DNA of 64,000 nucleotides from Mycolicibacterium moriokaense (lineage in GTDB: Bacteria > Actinomycetota > Actinomycetes > Mycobacteriales > Mycobacteriaceae): the NCBI RefSeq assembly GCF_003347205.1, contig NZ_QQBJ01000026.1:98625-162624 (forward strand), read 5' to 3'. Below, one piece after another: positions 55,983 to 64,000 of this stretch. Each line of letters opens with the position of its first letter. Within the stretch, counting starts at the first letter, position 1. Made by a program: the position numbers and the translations under genes. The notes under the pieces were generated by a model. The model made no database searches and was not told the origin of the DNA. It saw only the letters and a list, made by a program, of their open reading frames with translations.

Positions 55983-56431
55983 AGAAGCTGCTGATCATCC
56001 ACCACACGCCGTCTCCGCATACGCAGGAGATGTTCGAGGCGGTGATATCCGGTGCGACCGACCCGGAGATCGAGGGTGTCGAGGTGGTGCGGCGACCTGC
56101 GCTGACAGTCTCGGCGGTGGAGATGTTGGAGGCCGACGGCTACCTGCTGGGTACACCGGCCAACCTGGGCTACATGAGCGGTGCCCTCAAGCACGCGTTC
56201 GACCAGTCGTATTACCAACTCCTCGACACCACAGCGGGGCGACCTTTCGGCGTCTACCTGCACGGCAACGAGGGCACCGAGGGAGCCGAGCGGGGCATCA
56301 CCGCCATCACGACCGGACTGGGTTGGGTGAGAGCCGCCGAAACCGTCGTGGTGATGGGCAAGCCGGACAAGGCCGACGTCGAGGCGTGTTGGGAACTTGG
56401 TGCCACGGTGGCCGCTCACCTGATGGAATGA
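55979..56431 (+). CDS. Flavodoxin-like NAD(P)H:FMN oxidoreductase family protein
   Basis: A 150-residue flavodoxin-fold protein. HHTPSPHTQEMFEAV occupies the FMN phosphate-binding position, and GTPANLGYMSGALKHAFD is the second flavin loop of the NADPH-dependent FMN reductase group. The natural substrate is unknown. It is coupled to the preceding membrane protein by ATGA. Rv2771c counterpart by position. Confidence 0.82.
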   Translation: MKKLLIIHHTPSPHTQEMFEAVISGATDPEIEGVEVVRRPALTVSAVEMLEADGYLLGTPANLGYMSGALKHAFDQSYYQLLDTTAGRPFGVYLHGNEGTEGAERGITAITTGLGWVRAAETVVVMGKPDKADVEACWELGATVAAHLME

Positions 56432-56474
56432 GTGGCGGCCGCCCCGGGAGCCGATTGATGGAGGAGAACTAGCT

Positions 56475-56951
56475 ATGCCAGGTATCGCCGAACTCGCTTT
56501 GGGCGCAGCGCCGATCGCGGGCGGGGCGCTGTTGGGCGCTGTCGCAGGCAACATGAAGGGGCCAGACATTCGAGGCATGATCGCCAAGGATCTGGACCTC
56601 CTCGAACGGATTCCCGACGACGAGCCCGAATTGAAGGCCAGGCTCAAGGCGAGCATCGATCAGCGCATCGACGACCTCATCACGTCGACTGAGCGTGGCC
56701 GCGAGTTGCGTATCGCCGCAATGTCCTACCGCGGAAACTGGCGCGACATAGTCGTTTTCATCTGCGCGGTGCTGTTCACGATTGTCTGGTGGAACGTCAG
56801 CCACACCCGGACGAACTGGCTGGTGATGTTCGTCGCGATGATCATCCTGTCGGTGGCCGCGGGGATCTACGCGGGCCGCGGCCTGCTGCGCGCGCTCGGC
56901 CGCTTCCTCAGCCGCAAGGACGCCGACAAGAAACAGCCGGCCACTCAGTAG
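56475..56951 (+). CDS. Membrane protein of unknown function
   Basis: A 158-residue protein. A short hydrophobic N-terminal stretch (PIAGGALLGAVAG) is followed by a charged helical region (about 25-90) that may form a coiled coil, then two membrane helices (about 93-112 and 116-137) and a basic tail. No family was recognised. ATG 56475 has a strong GGAGGAG. The end overlaps the converging CitE-like gene by 7 bp. Confidence 0.7.
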   Translation: MPGIAELALGAAPIAGGALLGAVAGNMKGPDIRGMIAKDLDLLERIPDDEPELKARLKASIDQRIDDLITSTERGRELRIAAMSYRGNWRDIVVFICAVLFTIVWWNVSHTRTNWLVMFVAMIILSVAAGIYAGRGLLRALGRFLSRKDADKKQPATQ

Positions 56952-57883
56952 TGATAGGTGTCCGACGGCGCGGGGATGTGGGCCGGGTCGTCGACGTCGT
57001 CGAACTCTGACGGCTCGATGCCGTAGGCGCGCGCCAGATCCAGGATCTTGTTCGCGCGGGCGATGCGCGGCAGGTCCGAGCCGTTGCGGATCTCGCCGCC
57101 GTCGCGCTCGAACTCCGTGAAAAACTCCTTCGCCCAGGCGATCTCCTCGACGGACGGGGAGAGGCCTTCGTTGATGGTGGGGCACTGGTCGGGCGTCAGG
57201 CAGATCTTGCCCGTCATGCCGAACTCGGTGGACACCGCCGTCGCCTCACTGAGCTTCAGCGCACTGGTGCCGACCGTCGGCCCGTCGATGGCGCTGGGCA
57301 GATGCGCCGCCTTGGCGGCGATGGTGAACCGTGAGCGGGCATAGGCCAGCGTCATCGGGTTGTCGCCGAAGCCGGTGTCGCGGCGGAAGTCGCCGATTCC
57401 GAACGCCAGTCGGAAGGTGCCCTTGGCCGCCGCGATCTCGGTGATCCGCTCCAGGCCGCGCGCCGTTTCGACCAGCGCGACGATCGGAACTCCCGGCAGT
57501 CGTTTGGCCGTCTCGGTGACGTGGTCGACGGACTCGACCATCGCCAACATCACGCCGCCGACCGAGGTGCCCGCGAGCATGTCCAGATCGTCCTGCCACC
57601 ACTGCGTGCCGAAGCCGTTGACGCGGACCCAGTCGCTGTTGTTCTCGCCCAGCCACTTGATCACGTTGCCGCGGGCCGCGACCTTGTCCTTGGGGGCTAC
57701 CGCGTCCTCGATGTCGAGCACCACGATGTCGGCGCGGGACTCGACGGCGGGCGTGAACCGCTCATACTGCGCGCCGTTGACCAGCAGCCAACTCCGGGCG
57801 AGTACCGGGTTGATCCGCGATCCGATGTCGGCGTCGTCTTTGGTGGTGCTGACCTCGTTGTCCACCCGAATATCGTCGCGCAC
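56945..57883 (-). CDS. HpcH/HpaI aldolase / citrate lyase beta-like protein
   Basis: A 312-residue CitE-like TIM barrel. RSWLLVNGAQYERF, DIVVLDIEDAVAPKDK (Mg-binding acidic residues), VRVNGFGTQWW and ALVETARGLERI are hallmarks. Relatives act as citramalyl-CoA or malyl-CoA lyases or thioesterases, so the specific substrate is unknown. Start GTG 57883, or GTG 57865. It follows the dienelactone hydrolase by 34 bp on the same strand. Confidence 0.82.
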   Translation of the reverse strand: MRDDIRVDNEVSTTKDDADIGSRINPVLARSWLLVNGAQYERFTPAVESRADIVVLDIEDAVAPKDKVAARGNVIKWLGENNSDWVRVNGFGTQWWQDDLDMLAGTSVGGVMLAMVESVDHVTETAKRLPGVPIVALVETARGLERITEIAAAKGTFRLAFGIGDFRRDTGFGDNPMTLAYARSRFTIAAKAAHLPSAIDGPTVGTSALKLSEATAVSTEFGMTGKICLTPDQCPTINEGLSPSVEEIAWAKEFFTEFERDGGEIRNGSDLPRIARANKILDLARAYGIEPSEFDDVDDPAHIPAPSDTYHY

Positions 57884-57917
57884 CGCGGTGGCCGCGCCAA
57901 CAGCGGGGCTGTCCAGG

Positions 57918-58655
57918 TCAGGCCAGCGACGAGCCGAACAGCCGCTCCAGGGCGGCCCAGTGCCGATCGTCGGCGGACTTGTCGTAGGGCGGGTTGTCCG
58001 GGACCGCGAAACCGTGGGCGGCCGGGTAGAACTCGACCATGTGCTCGACGCCGGCCGCGGTCAGCGCCTTGTCCAGGGTCTCGGCGTGCTCGTCGGTGAA
58101 GCCGCCGTCGTTCTCGGCGCCCGCCACGTAGACGGTGGCCGTCATCTTGTCGGCCAGCAGGTGCGGACTGTTGGGGTCGTCGGTGACCAGGCCGCCGCCG
58201 TGGAACGAGCCGGCCGCGGCGACGCGGTCGGGCTGGCGTCCGGCGACGATCACCGAGGTCCGGCCGCCCATGCAGTATCCGAAGACGCCGAATCGCGACC
58301 CCGACACCTCGGGCCGGGATTCCAGGAAGTCGAAGAACGCGCCCGCGTCGGAAGCGATCATGTCCGGCGTCACCGAGCCGACCATCGTCATCAGCCGGGT
58401 GCGCTGTTCGGGGTCGCTGAAGACCGTGCGCATGTCGAACGGCTCCCAGTCGCCGTGCCGGTAGTAGACGTCGGGCAGCAGTACCGCGTAGCCCTTGTCG
58501 GCGAGGTGCTGTGCCATGTCGTGCATGGTGTCGCGGACGCCGCCGGCGTCGACGTACATGACCACCCCCGGCCACGGGCCCGTGCCCTCCGGGGTGTGCA
58601 GGGTGACGGGGCAGGTGCCGTCGGGCGTGGTGACGGTAGCGGAGACACTCGGCAT
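57918..58655 (-). CDS. Dienelactone hydrolase family protein
   Basis: A 245-residue alpha/beta hydrolase. The nucleophile is a Cys in GYCMGG, as in classical dienelactone hydrolases, with a late YPAAHGF His. It probably hydrolyses lactones or esters; the substrate is unknown. ATG 58655 (MPSVSAT) is chosen over an extension that would run into thyA. It is divergent from thyA across 43 bp, the same arrangement as Rv2765/Rv2764c. Confidence 0.88.
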   Translation of the reverse strand: MPSVSATVTTPDGTCPVTLHTPEGTGPWPGVVMYVDAGGVRDTMHDMAQHLADKGYAVLLPDVYYRHGDWEPFDMRTVFSDPEQRTRLMTMVGSVTPDMIASDAGAFFDFLESRPEVSGSRFGVFGYCMGGRTSVIVAGRQPDRVAAAGSFHGGGLVTDDPNSPHLLADKMTATVYVAGAENDGGFTDEHAETLDKALTAAGVEHMVEFYPAAHGFAVPDNPPYDKSADDRHWAALERLFGSSLA

Positions 58656-58685
58656 GCATTCCGTTCTACGCCACCCGTCTGGACG

Positions 58686-58691
58686 TAAGCT
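58686..58691 (+). promoter_or_regulatory. Predicted leaderless -10 box for thyA
   Basis: TAAGCT with 7 nt to GTG 58699. Confidence 0.5.
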
Positions 58692-58698
58692 TGGCGGC

Positions 58699-59499
58699 GT
58701 GCCAATCGCCACGCCGTACGAAGATCTGCTGCGCGTGGTGTTGGAGCGCGGCACCCCCAAATCGGACCGCACCGGCACCGGCACCCGCAGCCTGTTCGGC
58801 CATCAGTTGCGCTACGACCTGTCGGCCGGCTTCCCGCTGATCACCACGAAGAAGGTGCACCTGAAGTCGGTGGTCTACGAGCTGCTGTGGTTCTTGCGCG
58901 GCGACTCGAACGTGCGCTGGCTGCACGAACACGGCGTCACCATATGGGACGAATGGGCCAGCGAGACAGGCGATCTCGGTCCGGTCTACGGCGTGCAGTG
59001 GCGGTCGTGGCCGACGCCGTCGGGGGAGCACATCGACCAGATCAGTGCGGCGCTGGAGCTACTGAAGTCGGATCCGGACTCGCGGCGCAACATCGTCTCG
59101 GCGTGGAACGTCGGCGAGATCCCGCAGATGGCGCTGCCGCCGTGTCACGCGTTCTTCCAGTTCTACGTCGCCGACGGCAAGCTGAGTTGCCAGCTGTATC
59201 AGCGCAGCGCAGACCTGTTCCTCGGGGTGCCCTTCAACATCGCCAGCTATGCGCTGCTCACCCACATGATGGCCACGCAGTCGGGCCTGGATGTCGGCGA
59301 GTTCATCTGGACCGGCGGCGACTGCCACATCTACGACAACCACGTCGAGCAGGTCACCCAGCAGCTCAGCCGCCGGCCGCGGCCGTACCCGGAACTCGTT
59401 CTGGCGCCGCGGGATTCGATCTTCGACTACACCTATGACGACATCGTCGTCAAAAACTACGACCCGCACCCGGCGATCAAGGCCCCCGTCGCGGTATGA
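58699..59499 (+). CDS. thyA: Thymidylate synthase (ThyA)
   Basis: Methylates dUMP to dTMP with methylene-THF, oxidising the cofactor to DHF. The 266-residue protein has the catalytic Cys149 in [11 protein letters not shown], Arg in [11 protein letters not shown], and the dUMP-binding [17 protein letters not shown] region. GTG 58699 adds three residues relative to M. tuberculosis. It is followed by dfrA, which recycles the DHF. The flavin-dependent alternative thyX is also in this window. Confidence 0.97.
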   Translation: MPIATPYEDLLRVVLERGTPKSDRTGTGTRSLFGHQLRYDLSAGFPLITTKKVHLKSVVYELLWFLRGDSNVRWLHEHGVTIWDEWASETGDLGPVYGVQWRSWPTPSGEHIDQISAALELLKSDPDSRRNIVSAWNVGEIPQMALPPCHAFFQFYVADGKLSCQLYQRSADLFLGVPFNIASYALLTHMMATQSGLDVGEFIWTGGDCHIYDNHVEQVTQQLSRRPRPYPELVLAPRDSIFDYTYDDIVVKNYDPHPAIKAPVAV

Positions 59500-59527
59500 G
59501 GCCTGCTCGCAGGGCCGAATCGTGAGC

Positions 59528-60010
59528 ATGAGTGTGGGCCTGATCTGGGCCCAGTCGCCCTCCGGTGTGATCGGGCGTGCCGGTGGCATTCCCTGGCGGC
59601 TGCCCGAGGACCTGGCCCGCTTCAAAGAGCTGACCATGGGCCACACGGTCGTGATGGGCCGGCTGACCTGGGAATCTTTGCCGGCGAGCGTCCGGCCGTT
59701 GCCGGGACGCAGAAATGTCGTAGTGACCAGGCAAGCTGACTACATGGCCGAAGGAGCGACGGTGGTCGGCAGCCTCGATGAGGCGCTCACCGATGACGTG
59801 ACGTGGGTGATCGGCGGCGGGCAGATCTATGCTGCCGCGCTTCCGCGCGCCCAAAGGTGCGAGGTCACCGAGGTCGAGGTGGACCTTCCTCGTGAGGACG
59901 ACGACGTCCTTGCGCCGGTGCTCGACGAGGCGTGGGTCGGCGTCGACGGCGACTGGATGGTCAGCTCGTCGGGGCTGCGGTATCGGTTCCTGCGCTACCA
60001 GCGGGCATGA
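59528..60010 (+). CDS. dfrA: Dihydrofolate reductase
   Basis: NADPH-dependent reduction of dihydrofolate. The 160-residue protein has [29 protein letters not shown] (active-site Asp in PEDL), [10 protein letters not shown], and [15 protein letters not shown] 59528 is preferred; GTG 59522 adds two residues. It is in an operon with thyA, and the stop overlaps the YcaQ-like gene (ATGA). Confidence 0.95.
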   Translation: MSVGLIWAQSPSGVIGRAGGIPWRLPEDLARFKELTMGHTVVMGRLTWESLPASVRPLPGRRNVVVTRQADYMAEGATVVGSLDEALTDDVTWVIGGGQIYAAALPRAQRCEVTEVEVDLPREDDDVLAPVLDEAWVGVDGDWMVSSSGLRYRFLRYQRA

Positions 60011-61215
60011 AGCTCACCGCAGCGCAGGCCCGCCGGGTCGCCGTCGCCGCCCAGGGCTTCCATGAGGCCGCGCCACGTGGGACGGTCAACCGCGCCCATC
60101 TGCGTCGGCTGATATCCCGCATCCAGGTGCTGCAACTGGACTCCGTGTCGGTCGCGGTGCGGGCGCACTATGCGCCGGTGTTCAGTCGGCTCGGCCCGTA
60201 TGACCGCGACGTGGTGGACCGCGCGGCGTGGAGCCACAGTGCGCGCTCGCCGCGGCTGCTGGTGGAGTACTGGGCGCACGAGGCCGCGCTGATGGCGGTG
60301 GATGACTGGCCGCTGATGCGCTGGCGGATGCGCGAATACGCCGACGGTCGCTGGGGTAAGGAGATCGTCAGGAAGAACAAGAAGCTGGCCGACGACGTCG
60401 TTGCGGCGGTTGCCGAATTAGGCCCGTCGACCGCCGGTCAGATCGAGGCGCATCTCGAATCGGCGCCGCGTGGTCGCAAGGGGCCGTGGTGGGACCGCAG
60501 CGACACCAAGTGGGTGGCCGAGGCCCTGTGGGCGGCGGGCGTGCTGACCACCGCGACCCGCGTCGGGTTCGCCAGGCACTACGAGCTCAGCGAGAACGTC
60601 CTACCCCCCGAGGTGCTGGCGCGGCAGGTGGACGACGAGGAAGCGATCCGCGAGTTGGCGCTGCGGGCGGCCACCGCACTGGGGGTGGGCACGGAGGCCG
60701 ACATCCGCGACTACTTCCGGCTGGGCGCCGGCATGGTGAAGCCGGCGTTGGCGAAGCTGGTCGCGGACGGCGAGCTGGAGCCCGTCGAGGTCGACGGGTG
60801 GAAGGCGCCGGCGTATCTGCGGGCCGGCCAGATCGTGCCGCGTGTCGAACGTGGGACGGCGCTGTTGTGCCCGTTCGACCCCCTGATCTTCTTTCGGCCA
60901 CGGATGGAACGGCTGTTTCAGTTTCACTATCGCATCGAGATCTACACGCCTGCGCCCAAGCGTGAATTCGGTTACTACGTATGGCCGTTTCTGCTCGACG
61001 GGCGGCTCGTCGGCCGGGTCGACCTGAAGGCGGAGCGGACATCGGGCGCGCTCAACGTGGTCGGTGCGTTCACCGAACCGGGCCAGGACGCGAGCCGGGT
61101 GGCCGAGGCGCTGGCGGGGGAGTTGCAGTCGATGGCCTCGTGGCTGGGGCTGACCGATGTGACGGTGGGGAAGCGTGGCGATCTGGTGGGGGAGTTGCGA
61201 CGCGCGCTCGCCTGA
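60007..61215 (+). CDS. Winged-helix DNA glycosylase, YcaQ family
   Basis: A 402-residue member of the AlkX/YcaQ group, known to unhook DNA interstrand crosslinks and remove bulky N7 adducts. Family features include [24 protein letters not shown], the catalytic-type QxD-like region near [15 protein letters not shown], and [17 protein letters not shown] near the C-terminus. It is coupled to dfrA by ATGA, joining thymidylate supply to repair. In the M. tuberculosis region I recall type I restriction genes here instead. Confidence 0.85.
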   Translation: MKLTAAQARRVAVAAQGFHEAAPRGTVNRAHLRRLISRIQVLQLDSVSVAVRAHYAPVFSRLGPYDRDVVDRAAWSHSARSPRLLVEYWAHEAALMAVDDWPLMRWRMREYADGRWGKEIVRKNKKLADDVVAAVAELGPSTAGQIEAHLESAPRGRKGPWWDRSDTKWVAEALWAAGVLTTATRVGFARHYELSENVLPPEVLARQVDDEEAIRELALRAATALGVGTEADIRDYFRLGAGMVKPALAKLVADGELEPVEVDGWKAPAYLRAGQIVPRVERGTALLCPFDPLIFFRPRMERLFQFHYRIEIYTPAPKREFGYYVWPFLLDGRLVGRVDLKAERTSGALNVVGAFTEPGQDASRVAEALAGELQSMASWLGLTDVTVGKRGDLVGELRRALA

Positions 61216-61224
61216 GTGTGTGGA

Positions 61225-61256
61225 TTCGTACGCCGCAGCGGCGTTTCGTGTACGAA
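61225..61256 (+). terminator. Nested inverted repeat after the YcaQ-like gene
   Basis: CGCCGC-A-GCGGCG (61231-61243) lies inside TTCGTAC (61225-61231) / GTACGAA (61250-61256). It is a likely termination structure 10 bp after the stop and before the converging immunity-like gene. Confidence 0.45.
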
Positions 61257-61275
61257 AGGGCACAGTCGCGCAGCG

Positions 61276-61638
61276 CTAGCGGTCGACAACTTCCATCTCG
61301 TCCGGTCTTGGCCACCGCGTTGGCGGCTCGTCGGTCACCCAGGCGTATTCCAATCCGGAGAGGTGCCCGCCTGCAATCCAGATGAGAATTTCCCCCTGGT
61401 AGGCAAGCCTGCTCGGCACAAATGCGTTTGCAGGAAAAGGGCCGTTCGGTAGCGACGATCCAGGCGCAGTATTGGGCGTCGTGATATCGAGGATCCATGG
61501 GGTCCTCTGAGACACGAGAGCCCCGTCTATGTCGTCGAGGAGGACACGCCCCTCGGTAATCGACGAAGTCGCGATCATCGTCCTCAGTACGTCCACTTCC
61601 TCGGCAGTTAGCGTGCGCGACTGCGAGTCTTGTGTCAT
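61276..61638 (-). CDS. Small protein, possible immunity partner of a WXG100 toxin
   Basis: A 120-residue acidic protein without a named family. The C-terminal GGHLSGLEYAWVTDEPP and WPRPDEMEVV stretch resembles small proteins encoded after WXG100-type polymorphic toxins. ATG 61638 overlaps the TGA of the toxin-like remnant (stop 61635-61637) as ATGA, the classical toxin-then-immunity order. The frame is intact although the upstream genes are broken. Immunity function is inferred from context. Confidence 0.6.
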   Translation of the reverse strand: MTQDSQSRTLTAEEVDVLRTMIATSSITEGRVLLDDIDGALVSQRTPWILDITTPNTAPGSSLPNGPFPANAFVPSRLAYQGEILIWIAGGHLSGLEYAWVTDEPPTRWPRPDEMEVVDR

Positions 61639-62167
61639 GAGATGAACGCCGTTCCGATCTTTATCACGCCATGAACCGTCACGTGCTCGCCGAACACAAA
61701 AATCACCGCCTCTGCCGCCTCACGTCCGCCGGCACGTCCGGTGACGTCACTCAAGTTGTGCTTCGGGTCGAAAGTATGGTCCAGCCGTTCTGTTCGAGTG
61801 TCGTATTCGAACTCAGGATCTGACTTCGGCGCAGGCGGTTTGGGCTCTCTTCACGCCTTCGCCGATGCGCCGGGAGATCTTCCGTGCGCCGATTGCAGAT
61901 CGGATTGTCGAGGCGAACTTGCTGATTGCCGTGAGCCCTGTGCGCCGCGTCTCGTAAGTGCGCCAACGCGTCTCGCATCTGCTGCGCAGCACTAATCCAC
62001 TCTTGATGCATAGCGATGTGAGCGGCGGCGCCAGCACCGTCCCACGATGGGTGAAGCCCGGCTATTTGTTGGTCGACCTTCGCGGCGATCGCTTCGGCGC
62101 GCGAATCGAATGCGTGCTGTCTGTCGACGAACGCCAGCAGTTCGGCGAGTTTCGCGCGGTAGTGCAT
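61635..62167 (-). pseudogene. Frameshifted WXG100-like polymorphic toxin remnant
   Basis: From ATG 62167 a WXG100-like helical hairpin is readable (about 80 residues; HPSWDGAGAAAHIAMHQ is the WxG turn). The frame then degenerates near AHRAHGN. About 75 further residues are open in another frame (ending at 61635), including PKHNLSDVTGRAGGREAA and VHGVIKIGTAFIS, which looks like the end of a toxin domain. No single frame links them, so at least one indel or deletion has occurred. It was a toxin gene for the adjoining immunity-like protein (inference). Confidence 0.6.
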
Positions 62168-62432
62168 CAGAAGTCGGCCTCAGCCGGCACCGATTGCACC
62201 AGCCGTTCGCATGCGGTCTCCTGCTCGTCGTAAGCCACCGCGGCCCGTTCGAGCAGTCGCGACGAGCGGGCGAGCGCGTCGATCAGCGTGACCGCGCCGT
62301 CGTGCCAGTCCTCCCACAGCGCGGCGTACCTCGATGCGGCCGCTCCCGCGCGATCCCGACGAGTTCTGATCGCAGATCCTCGGCGTCGGCGTCGACACAC
62401 CGCGACGTCTCGAGCGCCCGGGATACGTCCAT
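62167..62432 (-). pseudogene. Frameshifted WXG100-like partner gene
   Basis: ATG 62432 opens MDVSRALETSRCVDADAED and continues to about IARER. The homologous continuation (AASRYAALWEDWHDGAV, then LLERAAVAYDEQETACERL) is in the -1 frame, and ends at 62167-62169, where TGA overlaps the next ATG. A one-base deletion near 62335-62345 (GC-rich) explains it; sequencing error or programmed frameshifting are alternatives. Helix-W-turn-helix composition and size (about 88 residues if repaired) fit a WXG100/ESX-type secreted helper. Confidence 0.6.
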
Positions 62433-62511
62433 CCGGATCGAACTGGCCACAGATCAAGCCTATGAGCGCCCAACGAACCCTCTTGCACCAATTTTGCCGA
62501 CAAACCCGCAG

Positions 62512-63099
62512 TCAGCGGAACGGGATGTCGTTGTCGGCTTTGGAACTCTGATACCGCTCCGACAGCACCGCATACGCGTCGCGGATGCGCCTGTCCTGCG
62601 CCCGTAGTTCGGTGCGCAGCGGTTCGGCCTCGGTTTCGACGAGCGCGGCAATCGAGTACGCCGTCCAGAACGCGTTGCTTCGCCGGTAGGCGCCGTCCTC
62701 GACGCCGAAGACCTCCTGCATGATCTTCAGGTCGTGCGGGATGCCGAAGTCGTCGCGGGAGTCCTCGTAGGTGAAGAAGTAGTAGAAGTTGTCGAATCCG
62801 CACCAGGTGATCGCTGACAGGCACAGCGGGCACGGCTCGTGGGTGGACAGGAACACGAGGTCGCGGGTCGAGGGTCTGCCGGTCTTCTCGTAGAACTGGT
62901 TCAGCGTGCTGATTTCGCCGTGCAACAACGGATTGTCGGTTTCGCTGTTGGTGCCCGCGATCACCACCGAGAAGTCCGACTTGCGCAGCAACGCCGCACC
63001 GAACACCTTGTTGCCGGCCGCGACACCACGCTCCGTCATCGGCAGGATGTCGCGCTCCATGACATCGAGCAGCAGCGACGCCACGCTGTTTGCCCCCAT
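62512..63099 (-). CDS. Zinc-dependent nucleoside/nucleotide deaminase family protein
   Basis: A 195-residue cytidine/deoxycytidylate-deaminase-fold protein. Zinc site: H60-G-E62 (LLHGEIS; Glu is the proton shuttle) and C90-PL-C93 (THEPCPLC). A helical C-terminal extension (about 140-195) is unusual for simple cytidine deaminases. Substrate unknown: guanine, cytosine-type or a modified base are all possible. It is divergent from thyX, so a contribution to dUMP supply is tempting but unproven. The ATG is 6 nt after minus-strand TAGCCT. Confidence 0.8.
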   Translation of the reverse strand: MGANSVASLLLDVMERDILPMTERGVAAGNKVFGAALLRKSDFSVVIAGTNSETDNPLLHGEISTLNQFYEKTGRPSTRDLVFLSTHEPCPLCLSAITWCGFDNFYYFFTYEDSRDDFGIPHDLKIMQEVFGVEDGAYRRSNAFWTAYSIAALVETEAEPLRTELRAQDRRIRDAYAVLSERYQSSKADNDIPFR

Positions 63100-63105
63100 T
63101 CGGCC

Positions 63106-63111
63106 AGGCTA
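63106..63111 (-). promoter_or_regulatory. Predicted leaderless -10 box for the deaminase
   Basis: TAGCCT on the minus strand with 6 nt to ATG 63099. Confidence 0.45.
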
Positions 63112-63172
63112 ACGCCGTCGGCCTCAGATGCCGATGTGCAACGCCGCAAAGCTTGCATGGAGCAACCCGCGT

Positions 63173-63178
63173 TAGGGT
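63173..63178 (+). promoter_or_regulatory. Predicted -10 box for thyX
   Basis: TAGGGT ends 5 nt before GTG 63184, a near-leaderless layout. Confidence 0.4.
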
Positions 63179-63183
63179 GAGCC

Positions 63184-63936
63184 GTGGCCGAGACCGCGCT
63201 GCTGCGCGTGCAGTTGATCGCCAAGACCGAGTTCTTGGCGCCGCCCGACGTGCCGTGGAGCACCGACGCCGAGGGTGGGCCCGCGCTCGTGGAGTTCGCC
63301 GGGCGCGCCTGTTACCAGAGCTGGTCCAAGCCCAACCCGCGGACCGCGACCAACGCCGGCTACCTACGCCACATCATCGACGTCGGACACTTCTCGGTGC
63401 TCGAGCACGCGACGGTGTCCTTCTATATCACCGGGGTGTCGCGGTCCTGCACCCACGAACTGATCCGGCATCGACACTTTTCGTACTCGCAGCTGTCCCA
63501 GCGGTACGTGCCCGAACACGACTCGCAGGTCGTGCTGCCTCCGGGCATGGAGGACGACCCCGAACTGCAGGAGATCTTCACCGCGGCCGCCGACGCCAGC
63601 CGGGCCACCTACGCCGAACTGCTGGCCAGGCTGGAGGCCAAATTCGACGACGCGCCCAGCTCGGCGATTCGTCGCAAACAGGCCCGTCAGGCGGCACGCG
63701 CGGTGCTGCCCAACGCCACCGAGACCCGGATCGTCGTCACCGGCAACTACCGGGCCTGGCGGCACTTCATCGCGATGCGGGCCAGCGAGCAGGCCGACGT
63801 GGAAATCCGCAGGCTGGCGATCGCATGCCTGCGTCAACTCGTCGACGTCGCCCCGCAGGCGTTCGCCGACTTCGAGATCGCCACGCTGGCGGACGGCACC
63901 GAGGTCGCAACGTCCCCGTTGGCCACGGAGGCTTGA
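63184..63936 (+). CDS. thyX: Flavin-dependent thymidylate synthase (ThyX)
   Basis: Makes dTMP from dUMP using FAD, methylene-THF and NADPH, yielding THF rather than DHF. The 250-residue homotetrameric type has signature R95-H-R-HFS100-YSQLS105-Q-R107 (RHRxxSxxxxSxR). A conserved [22 protein letters not shown] stretch near the end includes the dUMP/FAD Arg. GTG 63184. Its last codons and stop lie in the first unit of a 37-bp tandem repeat. Presence with thyA matches M. tuberculosis. Confidence 0.96.
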   Translation: MAETALLRVQLIAKTEFLAPPDVPWSTDAEGGPALVEFAGRACYQSWSKPNPRTATNAGYLRHIIDVGHFSVLEHATVSFYITGVSRSCTHELIRHRHFSYSQLSQRYVPEHDSQVVLPPGMEDDPELQEIFTAAADASRATYAELLARLEAKFDDAPSSAIRRKQARQAARAVLPNATETRIVVTGNYRAWRHFIAMRASEQADVEIRRLAIACLRQLVDVAPQAFADFEIATLADGTEVATSPLATEA

Positions 63937-64000
63937 CGAAGCTGGCCCGGTCGCTTTGGCCACGGAGGCTTGACGAAGCTGGCCCGGTCGCTTTGGCCAC
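63919..64000 (+). repeat. 37-bp tandem repeat overlapping the thyX stop codon
   Basis: Units beginning TTGGCCACGGAGGCTTGACG start at 63919, 63956 and 63993 (the last cut by the window edge). The first unit encodes the thyX C-terminus (ATEA-stop). The visible full units are identical, suggesting recent expansion. Total copy number is unknown because the array leaves the window. Confidence 0.9.

Overview
The window is high-GC DNA from a mycobacterium, most likely a fast-growing Mycolicibacterium-type species. The evidence is protein similarity (a mycothione reductase at the left edge, EfpA-type pumps, MmpL, PptT, AldR, a class A beta-lactamase with a twin-arginine-like signal) and gene order. 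From memory, stretches follow the M. tuberculosis Rv2855-Rv2836c, Rv2795c-Rv2782c and Rv2780-Rv2754c blocks, with extra genes inserted. Species assignment is inference. No rRNA, tRNA, CRISPR array, insertion sequence or prophage was seen.

Layout. 1-7.8 kb: mtr (partial) and an alpha/beta hydrolase on the minus strand. Divergent from them is a cobalamin/siroheme run: GNAT protein, Mg/Co-chelatase-like AAA+/VWA protein, cobO, cobB and a cysG-type siroheme synthase. 7.8-11.1 kb: two tandem EfpA-like MFS pumps. 11-21.7 kb: proS, a coupled ferritin-like/lipoprotein pair on the minus strand, then the translation operon rimP-nusA-ylxR-infB-rbfA-nrnA-dinF. 21.6-31.8 kb is accessory: MmpL plus thioesterase, a sigma factor fused to an anti-sigma-like zinc motif and membrane anchor, its coupled proline-rich membrane partner, a secreted protein, a methyltransferase, an enoyl-CoA hydratase, DUF2277/DUF1802 proteins, and a CocE hydrolase with a TetR regulator.

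31.8-42.6 kb: sulfotransferase with a lipocalin-like protein, a DUF3558 protein, the metallophosphoesterase-pptT-truB operon, a P450 divergent from an AraC regulator, a MarR regulator with an MFS pump, and the MntR/SirR-type regulator. 42.7-49.7 kb: ribF, rpsO, PNPase, an M16 peptidase, beta-lactamase and a zinc-finger rhomboid. 49.7-57.9 kb: a GT-C glycosyltransferase, a YchJ protein, ald/Lrp regulator, universal stress protein, dapB and membrane proteins. 57.9-64 kb: CitE-like and dienelactone hydrolases, thyA-dfrA-ycaQ, a decayed WXG100 toxin/immunity-like cluster, a deaminase, and thyX ending in a 37-bp tandem repeat.

Two themes recur. Many genes show a TAnnnT -10 box 5-9 nt before ATG/GTG, the hallmark of leaderless mycobacterial transcripts; in two divergent pairs the opposing -10 boxes share the central TA. 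Many same-strand genes overlap by ATGA or GTGA, implying translational coupling. The best candidates for new biology are the sigma/anti-sigma fusion with its membrane partner, the decayed WXG100 cluster, and the stop-codon-overlapping repeats at efpA and thyX.
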